Assembly: GCA_013153955.1 (NCBI GenBank)
Contig: JAADDM010000231.1
Location: forward strand, 1-24,794
DNA length: 24,794 nt
Source: Gammaproteobacteria bacterium
GTDB taxonomy: Bacteria; Pseudomonadota; Gammaproteobacteria; Thiomicrospirales; Thiomicrospiraceae
Reading direction: 5' to 3'
The notes under the pieces are model-generated. The model made no database searches and had not been told where the DNA came from. It saw only the letters and a list, made by a program, of their open reading frames with translations. Within the stretch, counting starts at the first letter, position 1, and every line of letters starts with the position of its first letter. The translations under genes and the position numbers were made by a program. Shown in pieces: positions 14,214 to 20,781 of the stretch.

Positions 14214-15080
14214 ATGCAACAAGCGATGATTGTCGATGTCACCATTAATAACTTTCAAGAGATGGTCATGCAGCACTCTAAACAGCGACCTGTTGTGGCC
14301 TATTTTTGGTCTCATAACAATGAGCAGAGTCGTCAAGATATTACGACCTTAGAGAAGCTGGCTCATGAGATGGCGGGCAAGTTTATTCTGGCAAAAATCA
14401 ACTATGATCAGCAGAGCGATTTAGTGCAGAAACTCAGCGTGCCAGTACCGCCTTTTTATAAGCTGATTGTTGAAGGCGATATTAAAACCGAAGGACCGGG
14501 GGGATTACCCGAAGATGCCTATCGTTCAATGCTCAATGCAAACTTAACGATAGACCCTTCTGAAGACTTACGTAAACAAGCCGCCCAAGCCTTTGCACAA
14601 GGCCACTCTGATGAAGCCGTTGCACTTTTGGGACAAGCCGCTCAAGTGAATCCAAACAACTTTAAAATTCACTTGGATTTGGTTCAACTCTACCTGCACT
14701 CTCAGCAGATTGAGATGGCAAAAGAGCTGTTTAGCAAGTTGCCAGACAAAGCTAAGGCAGACCCACAAGGGGAGTTTATTGAGGGGCTACTCTACTTTTC
14801 TGAATTGATTGAGGGCGCTGGAGAAGTGCCAGAAATTCAAGCCATCTTAGCCGAAGAGCCTAATAATATCCCGGCACTCTTTCAACTGACGGGCTATTTA
14901 GTATTGAATCATAAAATGGAAAATGCACTACAAACGCTCTTTAAGATATTCACGCTAGATCGTGCCTACCAAGAAGGCTTACCACAAAAGACCATTATTC
15001 GCATTTTCAACATGCTCAAGAGTACCGAGCCAGAGTTGGTCAATACGTACCGTAGAAAATTCCAAAGCTTGCTCTACTAA
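14214..15080 (+). CDS. CnoX/YbbN-like thioredoxin-fold plus TPR co-chaperone, cysteine-free
   Basis: The protein has a thioredoxin-like domain (about 5-110: VVAYFWSHNNEQSR, then the cis-Pro-type VPVPPFYKL) joined to TPR helices (about 117-285: DEAVALLGQAAQVNPNNFKIHLDL). It ends YRRKFQSLLY, the usual CnoX/YbbN ending. E. coli CnoX is 284 residues and this one is 288. CnoX is a holdase that hands clients to GroEL and DnaK, is switched on by hypochlorous acid, and guards client cysteines through mixed disulfides. Here the thioredoxin active site is S33-H-N-N36, and the whole protein has no cysteine, so thiol chemistry is impossible. A Shine-Dalgarno AAGGA lies 7 nt before the ATG. An inverted repeat AACCAA-CGTA-TTGGTT (14181-14196) just upstream may be an operator. 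Confidence 0.85.
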   Translation: MQQAMIVDVTINNFQEMVMQHSKQRPVVAYFWSHNNEQSRQDITTLEKLAHEMAGKFILAKINYDQQSDLVQKLSVPVPPFYKLIVEGDIKTEGPGGLPEDAYRSMLNANLTIDPSEDLRKQAAQAFAQGHSDEAVALLGQAAQVNPNNFKIHLDLVQLYLHSQQIEMAKELFSKLPDKAKADPQGEFIEGLLYFSELIEGAGEVPEIQAILAEEPNNIPALFQLTGYLVLNHKMENALQTLFKIFTLDRAYQEGLPQKTIIRIFNMLKSTEPELVNTYRRKFQSLLY

Positions 15081-15150
15081 GCTGATTTATGACAATTTAG
15101 GATAATTTAGGACAAGTGATAGGAATACGCTCTCGCTTGGCCCCCTTTAA

Positions 15151-15161
15151 CCCCCCCCCCC
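15151..15161. repeat. Homopolymeric C11 tract upstream of cytochrome b561
   Basis: Eleven consecutive C on the plus strand, 30 bp before the cytochrome b561 start. A poor TTGGCC (15137) and CATCAT (15163) flank it with about 20 bp between them, so tract length could alter promoter spacing. This could equally be a neutral hypermutable tract or a sequencing length error. Confidence 0.6.
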
Positions 15162-15191
15162 ACATCATACTTAACCCTCAAAGGAAGACAG

Positions 15192-15770
15192 ATGGAACTT
15201 AAAAATTCAAATGATTATTACGGCCTGGTCTCACGCGCAAACCACTGGCTATCTGCATTCATATTCATGGCACTCATCGCCGTTGGACTCTACATGACAG
15301 GCTTAGAAAAAGGCCCTGACCGCCTTGAACTCTATCAGCTTCATAAGTCGATGGGCATCGCTATTTTCATGCTGATTATCATGCGTCTTATCTGGTTAAA
15401 AGTAAGCCCTAACCCAGAGCAACTTTCCAAAACCAAGCTAGAACATATTTTGGGGCATGCCGTTAAAGGCATCCTTTACTTAGCCATGCTAGGTATGCCA
15501 ATTTCAGGCTGGATCATGTCGAACTCAGGCGGTCATGAAGTGGCTTTCTTTACCCTATTCACACTGCCAAACATTGTGGCGGAAAACCATGATTTACATG
15601 AGTTGACCGAAACCGTTCACGGCCTATTTGGTAAAGTGTTAATTGCCGTTGTACTACTCCACATTGCTGGCGCACTTAAGCACCATTTGGTTTATAAAGA
15701 CAACACGCTATTGCGTATGCTGGGTAAAAGTAAGCCAACAGCTCACAGTAGCCATCAAGAAGCGTCGTAA
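15192..15770 (+). CDS. Cytochrome b561-family membrane protein (CybB-like)
   Basis: A four-helix, di-haem inner-membrane cytochrome of the bacterial b561 family (192 residues; E. coli CybB is 176). Such proteins shuttle electrons from quinol, and CybB is a superoxide:ubiquinone oxidoreductase. Membrane helices run at about 18-36, 52-69, 91-110 and 144-163. Haem-ligand candidates are H18 (RANHW), H51 (LHKSMG), H143 (TVHGLFG) and H157 (LLHIAG), the family's four positions. The Shine-Dalgarno AAAGGAAG is strong. The stop codon directly abuts the ATG of the next gene (TAA-ATG), so these two are translationally coupled. The physiological electron donor cannot be told from sequence. Confidence 0.88.
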   Translation: MELKNSNDYYGLVSRANHWLSAFIFMALIAVGLYMTGLEKGPDRLELYQLHKSMGIAIFMLIIMRLIWLKVSPNPEQLSKTKLEHILGHAVKGILYLAMLGMPISGWIMSNSGGHEVAFFTLFTLPNIVAENHDLHELTETVHGLFGKVLIAVVLLHIAGALKHHLVYKDNTLLRMLGKSKPTAHSSHQEAS

Positions 15771-16637
15771 ATGAGCGCTCTTCCACGTACCCTTAATGAC
15801 CTAAAAGAGGTGCTCTGTCTCGGCGTGGCAGGCAACTTTGCTGGTCATCTTGAGCAAGCAGGCGAGACCCCCGACTTTGTCAATGTCACCACTCAAGAGG
15901 CCAAAGCACCAAAAGGCCTATTCCCCTATTACATTCCGCATCACCCGGGCATATTAGGCTGCTTTCCGCTCTCCGCTTCTGAAATAATCTACCCAAAATC
16001 GCTGGCTGAAAACGCACACTTACAAGCCGAGCCAGAAGTGTGCGTACTGTTTGATGTCACCTATCAAGCCCATCAAGTAACAGAGCTAACCCCTTGTGCA
16101 TTCGCCGTCTTTAATGACTGCTCTATTCGTAAGCCGGGCGCTAAAAAAATAAGTGACAAGAAAAACTGGGGCGTGGCCACTAAAGGCGTTTCAAAGACCT
16201 TTATGCCGCTAAGTCATTTTGAAGCAGGCTGTGAGTTGGATGTCATGCACATCGCCTCCTTCTTAAAGCGCGATGGACAGTTTCATGCCTATGGCAAAGA
16301 CAGCTCAGTCCTGACCTACTCCTACTTTCATGGTCAGCTAAAAGCGTGGATGATTCATCAACTCAATGAACAGACAGACTTTGGCCCTTTAGAGAATCTA
16401 AGCGACATTATTCAAGCGGCGAATCAACCGTCTCAAATGATGGTTAGCTTAGGCGCAACCACCTATACCGAGTATGGTGAAACAGTCTTTTTAGCACCCG
16501 GAGATGAAATATTCTTTTGTGCCTACGATTCAACTCAGCACAGTGCCGAAGCCGTTTTTCAACACCTCTGCGAAAGTGACCAGCACACGACCGAGTGCTT
16601 ACCCGGTAGCTCGACACTGCATCAAAAAATTGTTTAA
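15771..16637 (+). CDS. Fumarylacetoacetase-like family protein (probably DUF5718)
   Basis: A 288-residue soluble protein of uncharacterised family, which I think is DUF5718 from memory of its pattern. It has traits of the fumarylacetoacetate hydrolase fold: an N-terminal LGVAGNFAGHLEQAG (18-31), the acidic pair E87-P-E89 followed by a beta strand, and FNDCSIR with D116. Together these resemble the E-x-E...D metal site of FAH enzymes. KKISDKKNWG (125-134) and LKRDGQFHAYGKDS are strongly motif-like. FAH relatives hydrolyse or decarboxylate C-C bonds of 1,3-dicarbonyl acids, but no substrate can be assigned here. The start directly abuts the cytochrome b561 stop and the next gene follows after 13 bp, so all three form one operon. 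Confidence 0.65.
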   Translation: MSALPRTLNDLKEVLCLGVAGNFAGHLEQAGETPDFVNVTTQEAKAPKGLFPYYIPHHPGILGCFPLSASEIIYPKSLAENAHLQAEPEVCVLFDVTYQAHQVTELTPCAFAVFNDCSIRKPGAKKISDKKNWGVATKGVSKTFMPLSHFEAGCELDVMHIASFLKRDGQFHAYGKDSSVLTYSYFHGQLKAWMIHQLNEQTDFGPLENLSDIIQAANQPSQMMVSLGATTYTEYGETVFLAPGDEIFFCAYDSTQHSAEAVFQHLCESDQHTTECLPGSSTLHQKIV

Positions 16638-16650
16638 CAAGAGCCACTAA

Positions 16651-17259
16651 ATGACAAGTATCCCCCCTGCCATCTCTGATGAAACTGCAACGTCAAATGA
16701 CCCATTAGACCCTATTTTAAAGAGTGTTAACCAGTGGTTAGATCAAGTCGTCATTGGCCTAAACCTCTGCCCTTTTGCCGCAAAGCCTTATCAACAAAAA
16801 CAGATTCGATTTAAAGTATCCAGTGCTAATCAGCCCAATGTACTCTTAGAAGACCTGCTTGCTGAATTGAGCTTACTGGCGAAGACGGATGCCAAAACAT
16901 TAGAGACGACCCTCCTAATCATCCCCAATATGTTGGAAGATTTTTACGACTATAACGACTTCCTTAACGAAGTGGATGCACTTATTGCTGATCAGGCATG
17001 GGAAGGGATTTTTCAAGTGGCAACCTTTCACCCAAACTATCAGTTTGGCGGAACTCAGCCAGAGGATGCCGAGAACTTAACCAATCGTGCACCTTACCCT
17101 ATTCTGCATTTACTGCGCGAAGCCAGCCTAGAAAAAGCCATCGAGCACTATCCTCACCCGGAACAAATCCCCGAACGCAATATCCAAACCGTATGCGCGC
17201 TAACCGACATTCAAAAAAGCAGTTTATTTCCTTACCTAACCAGTATAAATCGTGCATAA
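16651..17259 (+). CDS. DUF1415 family protein
   Basis: The 202-residue protein carries the DUF1415 landmarks in order: W-x-D-x-VVIGLNLCPFA (about 29-43), TTLLIIPNML, then GIFQVATFHPNYQFGGT (about 118-134), then LTNRAPYPILHLLREAS and the IPERN motif. The family is common in gammaproteobacteria and cyanobacteria and has no established function. The invariant Cys in NLCPF and the His in FHPNYQF make a metal or catalytic site plausible, but that is only inference. It is the third gene of the cytochrome b561 operon. No clear Shine-Dalgarno is present beyond AAGAG. No terminator was seen before the next gene. Confidence 0.88.
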   Translation: MTSIPPAISDETATSNDPLDPILKSVNQWLDQVVIGLNLCPFAAKPYQQKQIRFKVSSANQPNVLLEDLLAELSLLAKTDAKTLETTLLIIPNMLEDFYDYNDFLNEVDALIADQAWEGIFQVATFHPNYQFGGTQPEDAENLTNRAPYPILHLLREASLEKAIEHYPHPEQIPERNIQTVCALTDIQKSSLFPYLTSINRA

Positions 17260-17298
17260 TCACAAGCGTAAATAAGTAAAAACACATAAGGAAAAATA

Positions 17299-17769
17299 AT
17301 GAATACACTTAGACTATTTCTAGCAGGAATATTATTACTTTCTAGCCAACTGGCTTTTTCACAAGCTCCTAAGTTTAATTTAGAAGAGTTACATGATGTT
17401 GCAGTCGTTATTAGCGATAAGTCTCATGTACTTTCTGAATCAACAAGTAACAGAATCATAACCGAATTAAAGCTTAAGCTTAAATCCGCAGGGTTAAGTA
17501 TAAAATCTCAACCTAAAGCAGCAAACAGTATTCTTGTTATAAAAATTTCAAGTTTAAAGGGAATTACATCTAATAGAATTTTTCTACAACTTTTATTAGC
17601 TGAAACTATCAGTGTAAATCGTAAAGATAATGAAATAAACTCCTTTGGGTTTACATATATTGATGATATGGCCTTTAAAAGCTCACATTCAAATAAGGAC
17701 ATTTACAATAACATCATCAATTTAATGGCTAATAAATTCATCAATCTGTATATGGAACAAAATGAATAG
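17299..17769 (+). CDS. Small exported protein of unknown function
   Basis: Not recognised. The 156-residue product starts with a classical signal peptide: charged NTLR, hydrophobic LFLAGILLLSSQLAF, and a probable signal peptidase I site after S21 (AFS-QA). No lipobox Cys is present and no helix follows, so it is probably periplasmic. The mature part alternates VAVVISDKSHVLS, LKLKSAGLSI and ANSILVIKISSL, an alpha/beta pattern reminiscent of small envelope-domain proteins without a nameable motif. It has a good Shine-Dalgarno (AAGGA). Its AT-rich codon use (AAT, AAA, TTA, AGT) differs from both neighbours and suggests separate ancestry. Its last 8 bp overlap the start of the hydroxylase gene, so the two are coupled. 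Confidence 0.7.
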   Translation: MNTLRLFLAGILLLSSQLAFSQAPKFNLEELHDVAVVISDKSHVLSESTSNRIITELKLKLKSAGLSIKSQPKAANSILVIKISSLKGITSNRIFLQLLLAETISVNRKDNEINSFGFTYIDDMAFKSSHSNKDIYNNIINLMANKFINLYMEQNE

Positions 17770-18904
17770 CCAAGAGATTCACCTCGTATTTGGAGAGGGC
17801 GTTATCAGTGGCATTATTGCCTTAATCCTAGCTGTCCTTAGTTTTTTAGGCGTCTTGGCCTTTCATTTTCCTGAATATCTAACCACGCCTGAACTGCGCG
17901 AAGCCTATGATGTAGACAGTATTCGTACTCTGATGTTTTATGCGCTTATTCTCTCAGGAAGCCTCGCCTCTTTTAATATTGTCCGTGCCCTCGATAGCAA
18001 AAATAGGGCGCATACCAAGTCGCAGGGCATTAAATATCTAGGGGCACTCTCCTGGGGCTTTATCTCTCTCACTATTTTGCTGGGGGCTTACAGTGTCGAG
18101 GTCACTGATTTTGCAGATAACACGCCTTATATCGGGCTGGATTGGTTTATTCTTGACCTACTGGGATCAAGTATTATCTTTATTACGATTGAAAAGATGT
18201 GGCCGTTTAGAAAGCAGGCCGTGTTTCGAGTTGACTGGTTGACCGATGTAAACTACTTTTTACTGAACCATTTACTGGTGGGCTTTATGCTGTTGGTGAC
18301 CAGCTTTGTGGTCTTTAATGTCTTTGGTTGGGTCTCTCATTTAGGCACAGCAAGCTTTATTCAATCTATCCCCTTTCTTTTACAGCTACTCTTAATTGTC
18401 CTATTTGCAGATCTAGTCCAATATTGGGTGCATCGTAGTTATCACGAGATTCCCTTTTTATGGCGCTTTCATGCAGTGCATCACTCGGCCGAAAAACTGG
18501 ACTGGATGGCAGGCTCAAGACAGCATATTCTAGAGATATTTGTGACCCGAAGCTTGGTACTCGTTCCAGTATCTTTACTGGGATTTCCCAAAGAAATCAT
18601 TGATGCCTACATTATTATCGTGGGCTTGCAGGCGGTCTTTAATCATGCCAATGTACAGTTTAAGTTTGGCTGGTTACAGTATATTTTTGTAACCCCCCAA
18701 TTTCATCACTGGCACCATTCAAGTGATAAAGCAGCGATTGATAAAAACTATGCCGCCCACTTCTCATTTTTGGACTACCTCTTTAAAACCGCCGTTAAAA
18801 ACCAGAAAGAGTGGCCTAATGCCTATGGCGTAGTAGGTAACTATGTACCTAAAGGCTTATGGCAACAGCAACTGTTCCCCTTTAAGCGCAAAAAGAAGAA
18901 ATAG
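17762..18904 (+). CDS. Fatty acid hydroxylase / sterol desaturase superfamily membrane protein
   Basis: An integral-membrane di-iron oxygenase. The three histidine boxes are HRSYH (224-228), HAVHH (237-241) and HHWHH (315-319), with FNHANVQ between the last two. Together these are the full ligand set of the fatty-acid-hydroxylase superfamily. Five to seven hydrophobic helices occupy the first 220 residues, a longer N-terminal membrane part than the simplest members (380 residues in all). Bacterial relatives hydroxylate or desaturate lipids, carotenoids and ether lipids, so the substrate here is open. The start overlaps the upstream exported-protein gene by 8 bp and lacks its own good ribosome site. 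A lipid substrate would fit the phospholipid head-group genes that follow, but they are 616 bp away. Confidence 0.88.
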   Translation: MNSQEIHLVFGEGVISGIIALILAVLSFLGVLAFHFPEYLTTPELREAYDVDSIRTLMFYALILSGSLASFNIVRALDSKNRAHTKSQGIKYLGALSWGFISLTILLGAYSVEVTDFADNTPYIGLDWFILDLLGSSIIFITIEKMWPFRKQAVFRVDWLTDVNYFLLNHLLVGFMLLVTSFVVFNVFGWVSHLGTASFIQSIPFLLQLLLIVLFADLVQYWVHRSYHEIPFLWRFHAVHHSAEKLDWMAGSRQHILEIFVTRSLVLVPVSLLGFPKEIIDAYIIIVGLQAVFNHANVQFKFGWLQYIFVTPQFHHWHHSSDKAAIDKNYAAHFSFLDYLFKTAVKNQKEWPNAYGVVGNYVPKGLWQQQLFPFKRKKKK

Positions 18905-18948
18905 CCTCTAACGAAGCTCAATCACAGATGAAAGGAGATGCTTTTTTG

Positions 18949-18970
18949 AAACAACCAGGCCTGGTTGTTT
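18949..18970. repeat. 22-bp perfect palindrome with iterated core AACCAGGCCTGGTT
   Basis: AAACAACCAGG is followed directly by its complement, 45 bp past the hydroxylase stop. The flanking AAACA/TGTTT extends the core exactly as in the 5693-5734 copy. No T-run follows on either strand, although six T precede it on the plus strand, so it is not a classical terminator. Confidence 0.8.
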
Positions 18971-19222
18971 ATGAATAGAGCACTCCTGAATTGAATCGTA
19001 CGAATCAGTAACCTCATCAAAACCATCACCAATAGGATGGGCATTATTCAAGCCCCCCTTCTCTAAAATAGATAATACAGAAGCCCCAAAATAGACTTCA
19101 TGACAACATGATTCTAAGCGCTAACTAGGTGCATCATCTCCCTACACTTTACGGTTCGACAATATTCCAAACTTTTTTAGTTACGCCAGCTCCTATTATG
19201 TGACTGACAAAATAATTTCCAG

Positions 19223-19255
19223 CATCAATAACATCAATAACATCAATAACATCAA
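19223..19255. repeat. Tandem 9-bp repeat, CATCAATAA x 3.7
   Basis: Three exact copies of CATCAATAA (19223, 19232, 19241) are followed by a partial CATCAA, in non-coding DNA. It is a small minisatellite that is likely to vary in copy number between strains. The units are too short and unspaced for CRISPR. Confidence 0.75.
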
Positions 19256-19450
19256 ATTTTCTACCTTCCACAACAAGCAGACTAACCTATTAACCACCTA
19301 AAACACTTTTAGCCCTATTTTTATCTAAAAACAGTATTAGCTATCCTTAGATCACCACAAACCCCTTTGCCTAATAAAATCAGAGATTACTTTTAATACC
19401 CACTCATAAAAGAATTTTTTATATAAGGATAAAAAACTTTTATAAAGGCC

Positions 19451-19488
19451 TATAATAACAACCCCCCTATTGAGAAATTATTCTCAAT
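19451..19488 (+). promoter_or_regulatory. -10 element and Fur-like inverted repeat upstream of the phospholipid pair
   Basis: TATAAT at 19451-19456 is a perfect -10 without a recognisable -35. Thirteen bp further on, ATTGAGAA-ATTA-TTCTCAAT (19469-19488) is a perfect 8-bp inverted repeat at an operator-like position. It resembles a Fur box half-site (TGAGAAT/ATTCTCA), but the central spacing is one base longer than the usual 19-bp Fur box. Some repressor binding is plausible. Fur itself is only a guess. Confidence 0.42.
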
Positions 19489-19520
19489 CTCCTACCTCAA
19501 ATCAATAACTTAGGGTCAAA

Positions 19521-20174
19521 ATGACGATAGACAAATCAGAAGCTCAAGCACAACAACCGACCATCCTCTCTTATGTAAAGGATCTCCCTAACTTATTCTC
19601 TCTTGCGGGATTAGCCTGCACAGTGTTAGCCATTTACTTCAGTATTATTGGAATTTATGGAGCAGCAATGATTGGAATGGTCTGGGCAGTCGCATTTGAC
19701 TGGGCGGATGGATTGGTTGCACGAAAAATGAAGGGAAGAACTGGTAACGATCGTGCGTTTGGCGGGCAGTTAGATGTGGTCATTGACATCGTGAGTTACG
19801 GCGTTACACCTGCCGTTCTGTTAATGAGCTATGGTCATTTTGAGCCTATTTATTTAATTGGCGCCTTTTTAATGCTTGCTGCGAGTGCCATCCGCCTAAG
19901 TTATTTTAGTGTCTACGGCCTTGCTGGGGGTACAAAATACACCGGTTTAGCGCTTGATAACAACAGCCTAATTCTTGTATTCATATTTTTATTTGAGGGC
20001 CTATTCACTGATGGAGGCTTCTCTATTGTGTTGTATATCGCTGGCTTGACACTCGCCGCGCTCAATGTATCACAAATAAAAACTCCGAAGCTTTCCGGCA
20101 ATCCTATCGCCGTTTATATTCTGGCTTTTTATACCCTTACGATTACTGCCATCTATGCATGGCAGCTAATATAG
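19521..20174 (+). CDS. CDP-alcohol phosphatidyltransferase, phosphatidylcholine-synthase-like motif spacing
   Basis: An inner-membrane enzyme of the CDP-alcohol phosphatidyltransferase family (217 residues, about six membrane helices). The active-site motif lies at D60-x2-D63-G64-x2-A67-R68, then G81-x3-D85-x3-D89. These are the four metal-binding aspartates. The gap between AR and G is 12 residues, not the common 8 or 9 of PssA and PgsA. I recall the 12-residue gap as the modified motif of bacterial phosphatidylcholine synthase (Pcs), and LDVVIDIVSYGVTPAVLL is also Pcs-like. The protein begins LPNLFSLAGLAC, like PssA. Weak Shine-Dalgarno AGGG. The cytidylyltransferase 63 bp downstream suggests that they act on the same head group. 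The family call is firm, but the substrate is not. Confidence 0.82.
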   Translation: MTIDKSEAQAQQPTILSYVKDLPNLFSLAGLACTVLAIYFSIIGIYGAAMIGMVWAVAFDWADGLVARKMKGRTGNDRAFGGQLDVVIDIVSYGVTPAVLLMSYGHFEPIYLIGAFLMLAASAIRLSYFSVYGLAGGTKYTGLALDNNSLILVFIFLFEGLFTDGGFSIVLYIAGLTLAALNVSQIKTPKLSGNPIAVYILAFYTLTITAIYAWQLI

Positions 20175-20237
20175 CAAACAAATTTTCACTACGAATTTAT
20201 CGTAAAACTTACTTTTATCGAGGAAACAAATAACACT

Positions 20238-20666
20238 ATGGTTGTATATACAGTTGGCACGTTTGATTTATTACATGTTGGGCATCTTGCATTATTGGAG
20301 CATTGTGCTTCTTTAGGTGATACCGTTGCAGTCGGTATCGCTTCAGATGAAGTTGTTAAGCTATACAAACCAAATGTCCCTGTTATTCCGTTAGAACAAC
20401 GTATTGAGATGCTACAAGCGCTTCGTTGTGTTGATATCGTAATTCCATACCACAAGCTAGATTACCTAACGATTTGTAAGGAAGTTGAAGCTGATATTTT
20501 TGTCATTGGTGAAGATTGGGGAAGAAAGCCCCACAATCAAGATGTGGAAGAGTATTTTCACTCTCAGGGTAAGCAAGTAGTACAGATTCAATACAACCCA
20601 CGAACCTCTTCGACTCAGATAAAGAAAAATGTCATCGCTCAATTTGAAAAAGCAACCTCTGCATAA
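20238..20666 (+). CDS. TagD-like cytidylyltransferase (alcohol-phosphate cytidylyltransferase)
   Basis: A 142-residue nucleotidyltransferase with the HxGH signature in GTFDLLHVGH (7-16), the GEDWGRKP segment (91-98, matching GDDW of TagD) and RTSSTQIK (122-129), the counterpart of the ISSTxIK signature. TagD makes CDP-glycerol from CTP and glycerol-3-phosphate. Relatives make CDP-choline, CDP-ethanolamine or, in archaea, FAD. Size and motifs fit TagD best, but substrate cannot be read from sequence. The Shine-Dalgarno GAGGA lies further from the ATG than usual (about 13 nt). It is downstream of the CDP-alcohol phosphatidyltransferase and probably co-transcribed. A CDP-activated polar alcohol could be used directly by that enzyme or elsewhere. 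Confidence 0.82.
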   Translation: MVVYTVGTFDLLHVGHLALLEHCASLGDTVAVGIASDEVVKLYKPNVPVIPLEQRIEMLQALRCVDIVIPYHKLDYLTICKEVEADIFVIGEDWGRKPHNQDVEEYFHSQGKQVVQIQYNPRTSSTQIKKNVIAQFEKATSA

Positions 20667-20679
20667 TCGTCAAACATCA

Positions 20680-20716
20680 AAAGGCGCTTGAGTCTTTTTA
20701 TCGACTCATCGCTTTT
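20680..20716 (+). terminator. Probable terminator after the cytidylyltransferase
   Basis: A hairpin of TGAGTC (20689-20694) with GACTCA (20703-20708), extended past a small internal loop by AAAAGGCG with CGCTTTT, ends in TTTT. It begins 14 bp past the stop codon and lies between convergent genes. Confidence 0.6.
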
Positions 20717-20781
20717 CAATATTATTTGCAGCTCCAGTGAACGACTGCCCAAATATTGATAAGCTTCCCCCGTTATTGGCG

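Larger units (their letters stand above)
18905..19520. other. 616-bp gene-free region
   Basis: No supported gene lies between the hydroxylase and the CDP-alcohol enzyme. The stretch is AT-rich and holds a 22-bp palindrome copy (18949-18970), a 9-bp tandem repeat (19223-19255) and, at its right end, a TATAAT plus inverted repeat. All frames are broken by stops, and I found no tRNA-like or terminator-bounded RNA. Confidence 0.55.

Noticed and set aside
15192..15205. A seventh palindrome copy near GGCCTGGT at 15224
   Set aside because: Only the right half (GGCCTGGT) matches. The left half does not, so it was not counted. The same applies to AGGCCTGG at 1475 and CCAGGCCT at 1041.
5693..18970. 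Palindromes as ends of a transposon, MITE or REP family
   Set aside because: Flanking sequences are unrelated beyond a few bases, no target duplications are visible, and three copies sit in frame inside essential-type genes.
19223..19255. Possible CRISPR-like repeat
   Set aside because: The units are 9 bp, directly abutting and without spacers. This is a minisatellite.
19469..19488. Firm assignment as a Fur box
   Set aside because: Half-sites fit, but the centre is one base too long and neither gene is an iron gene, so I kept it only as a generic operator candidate.
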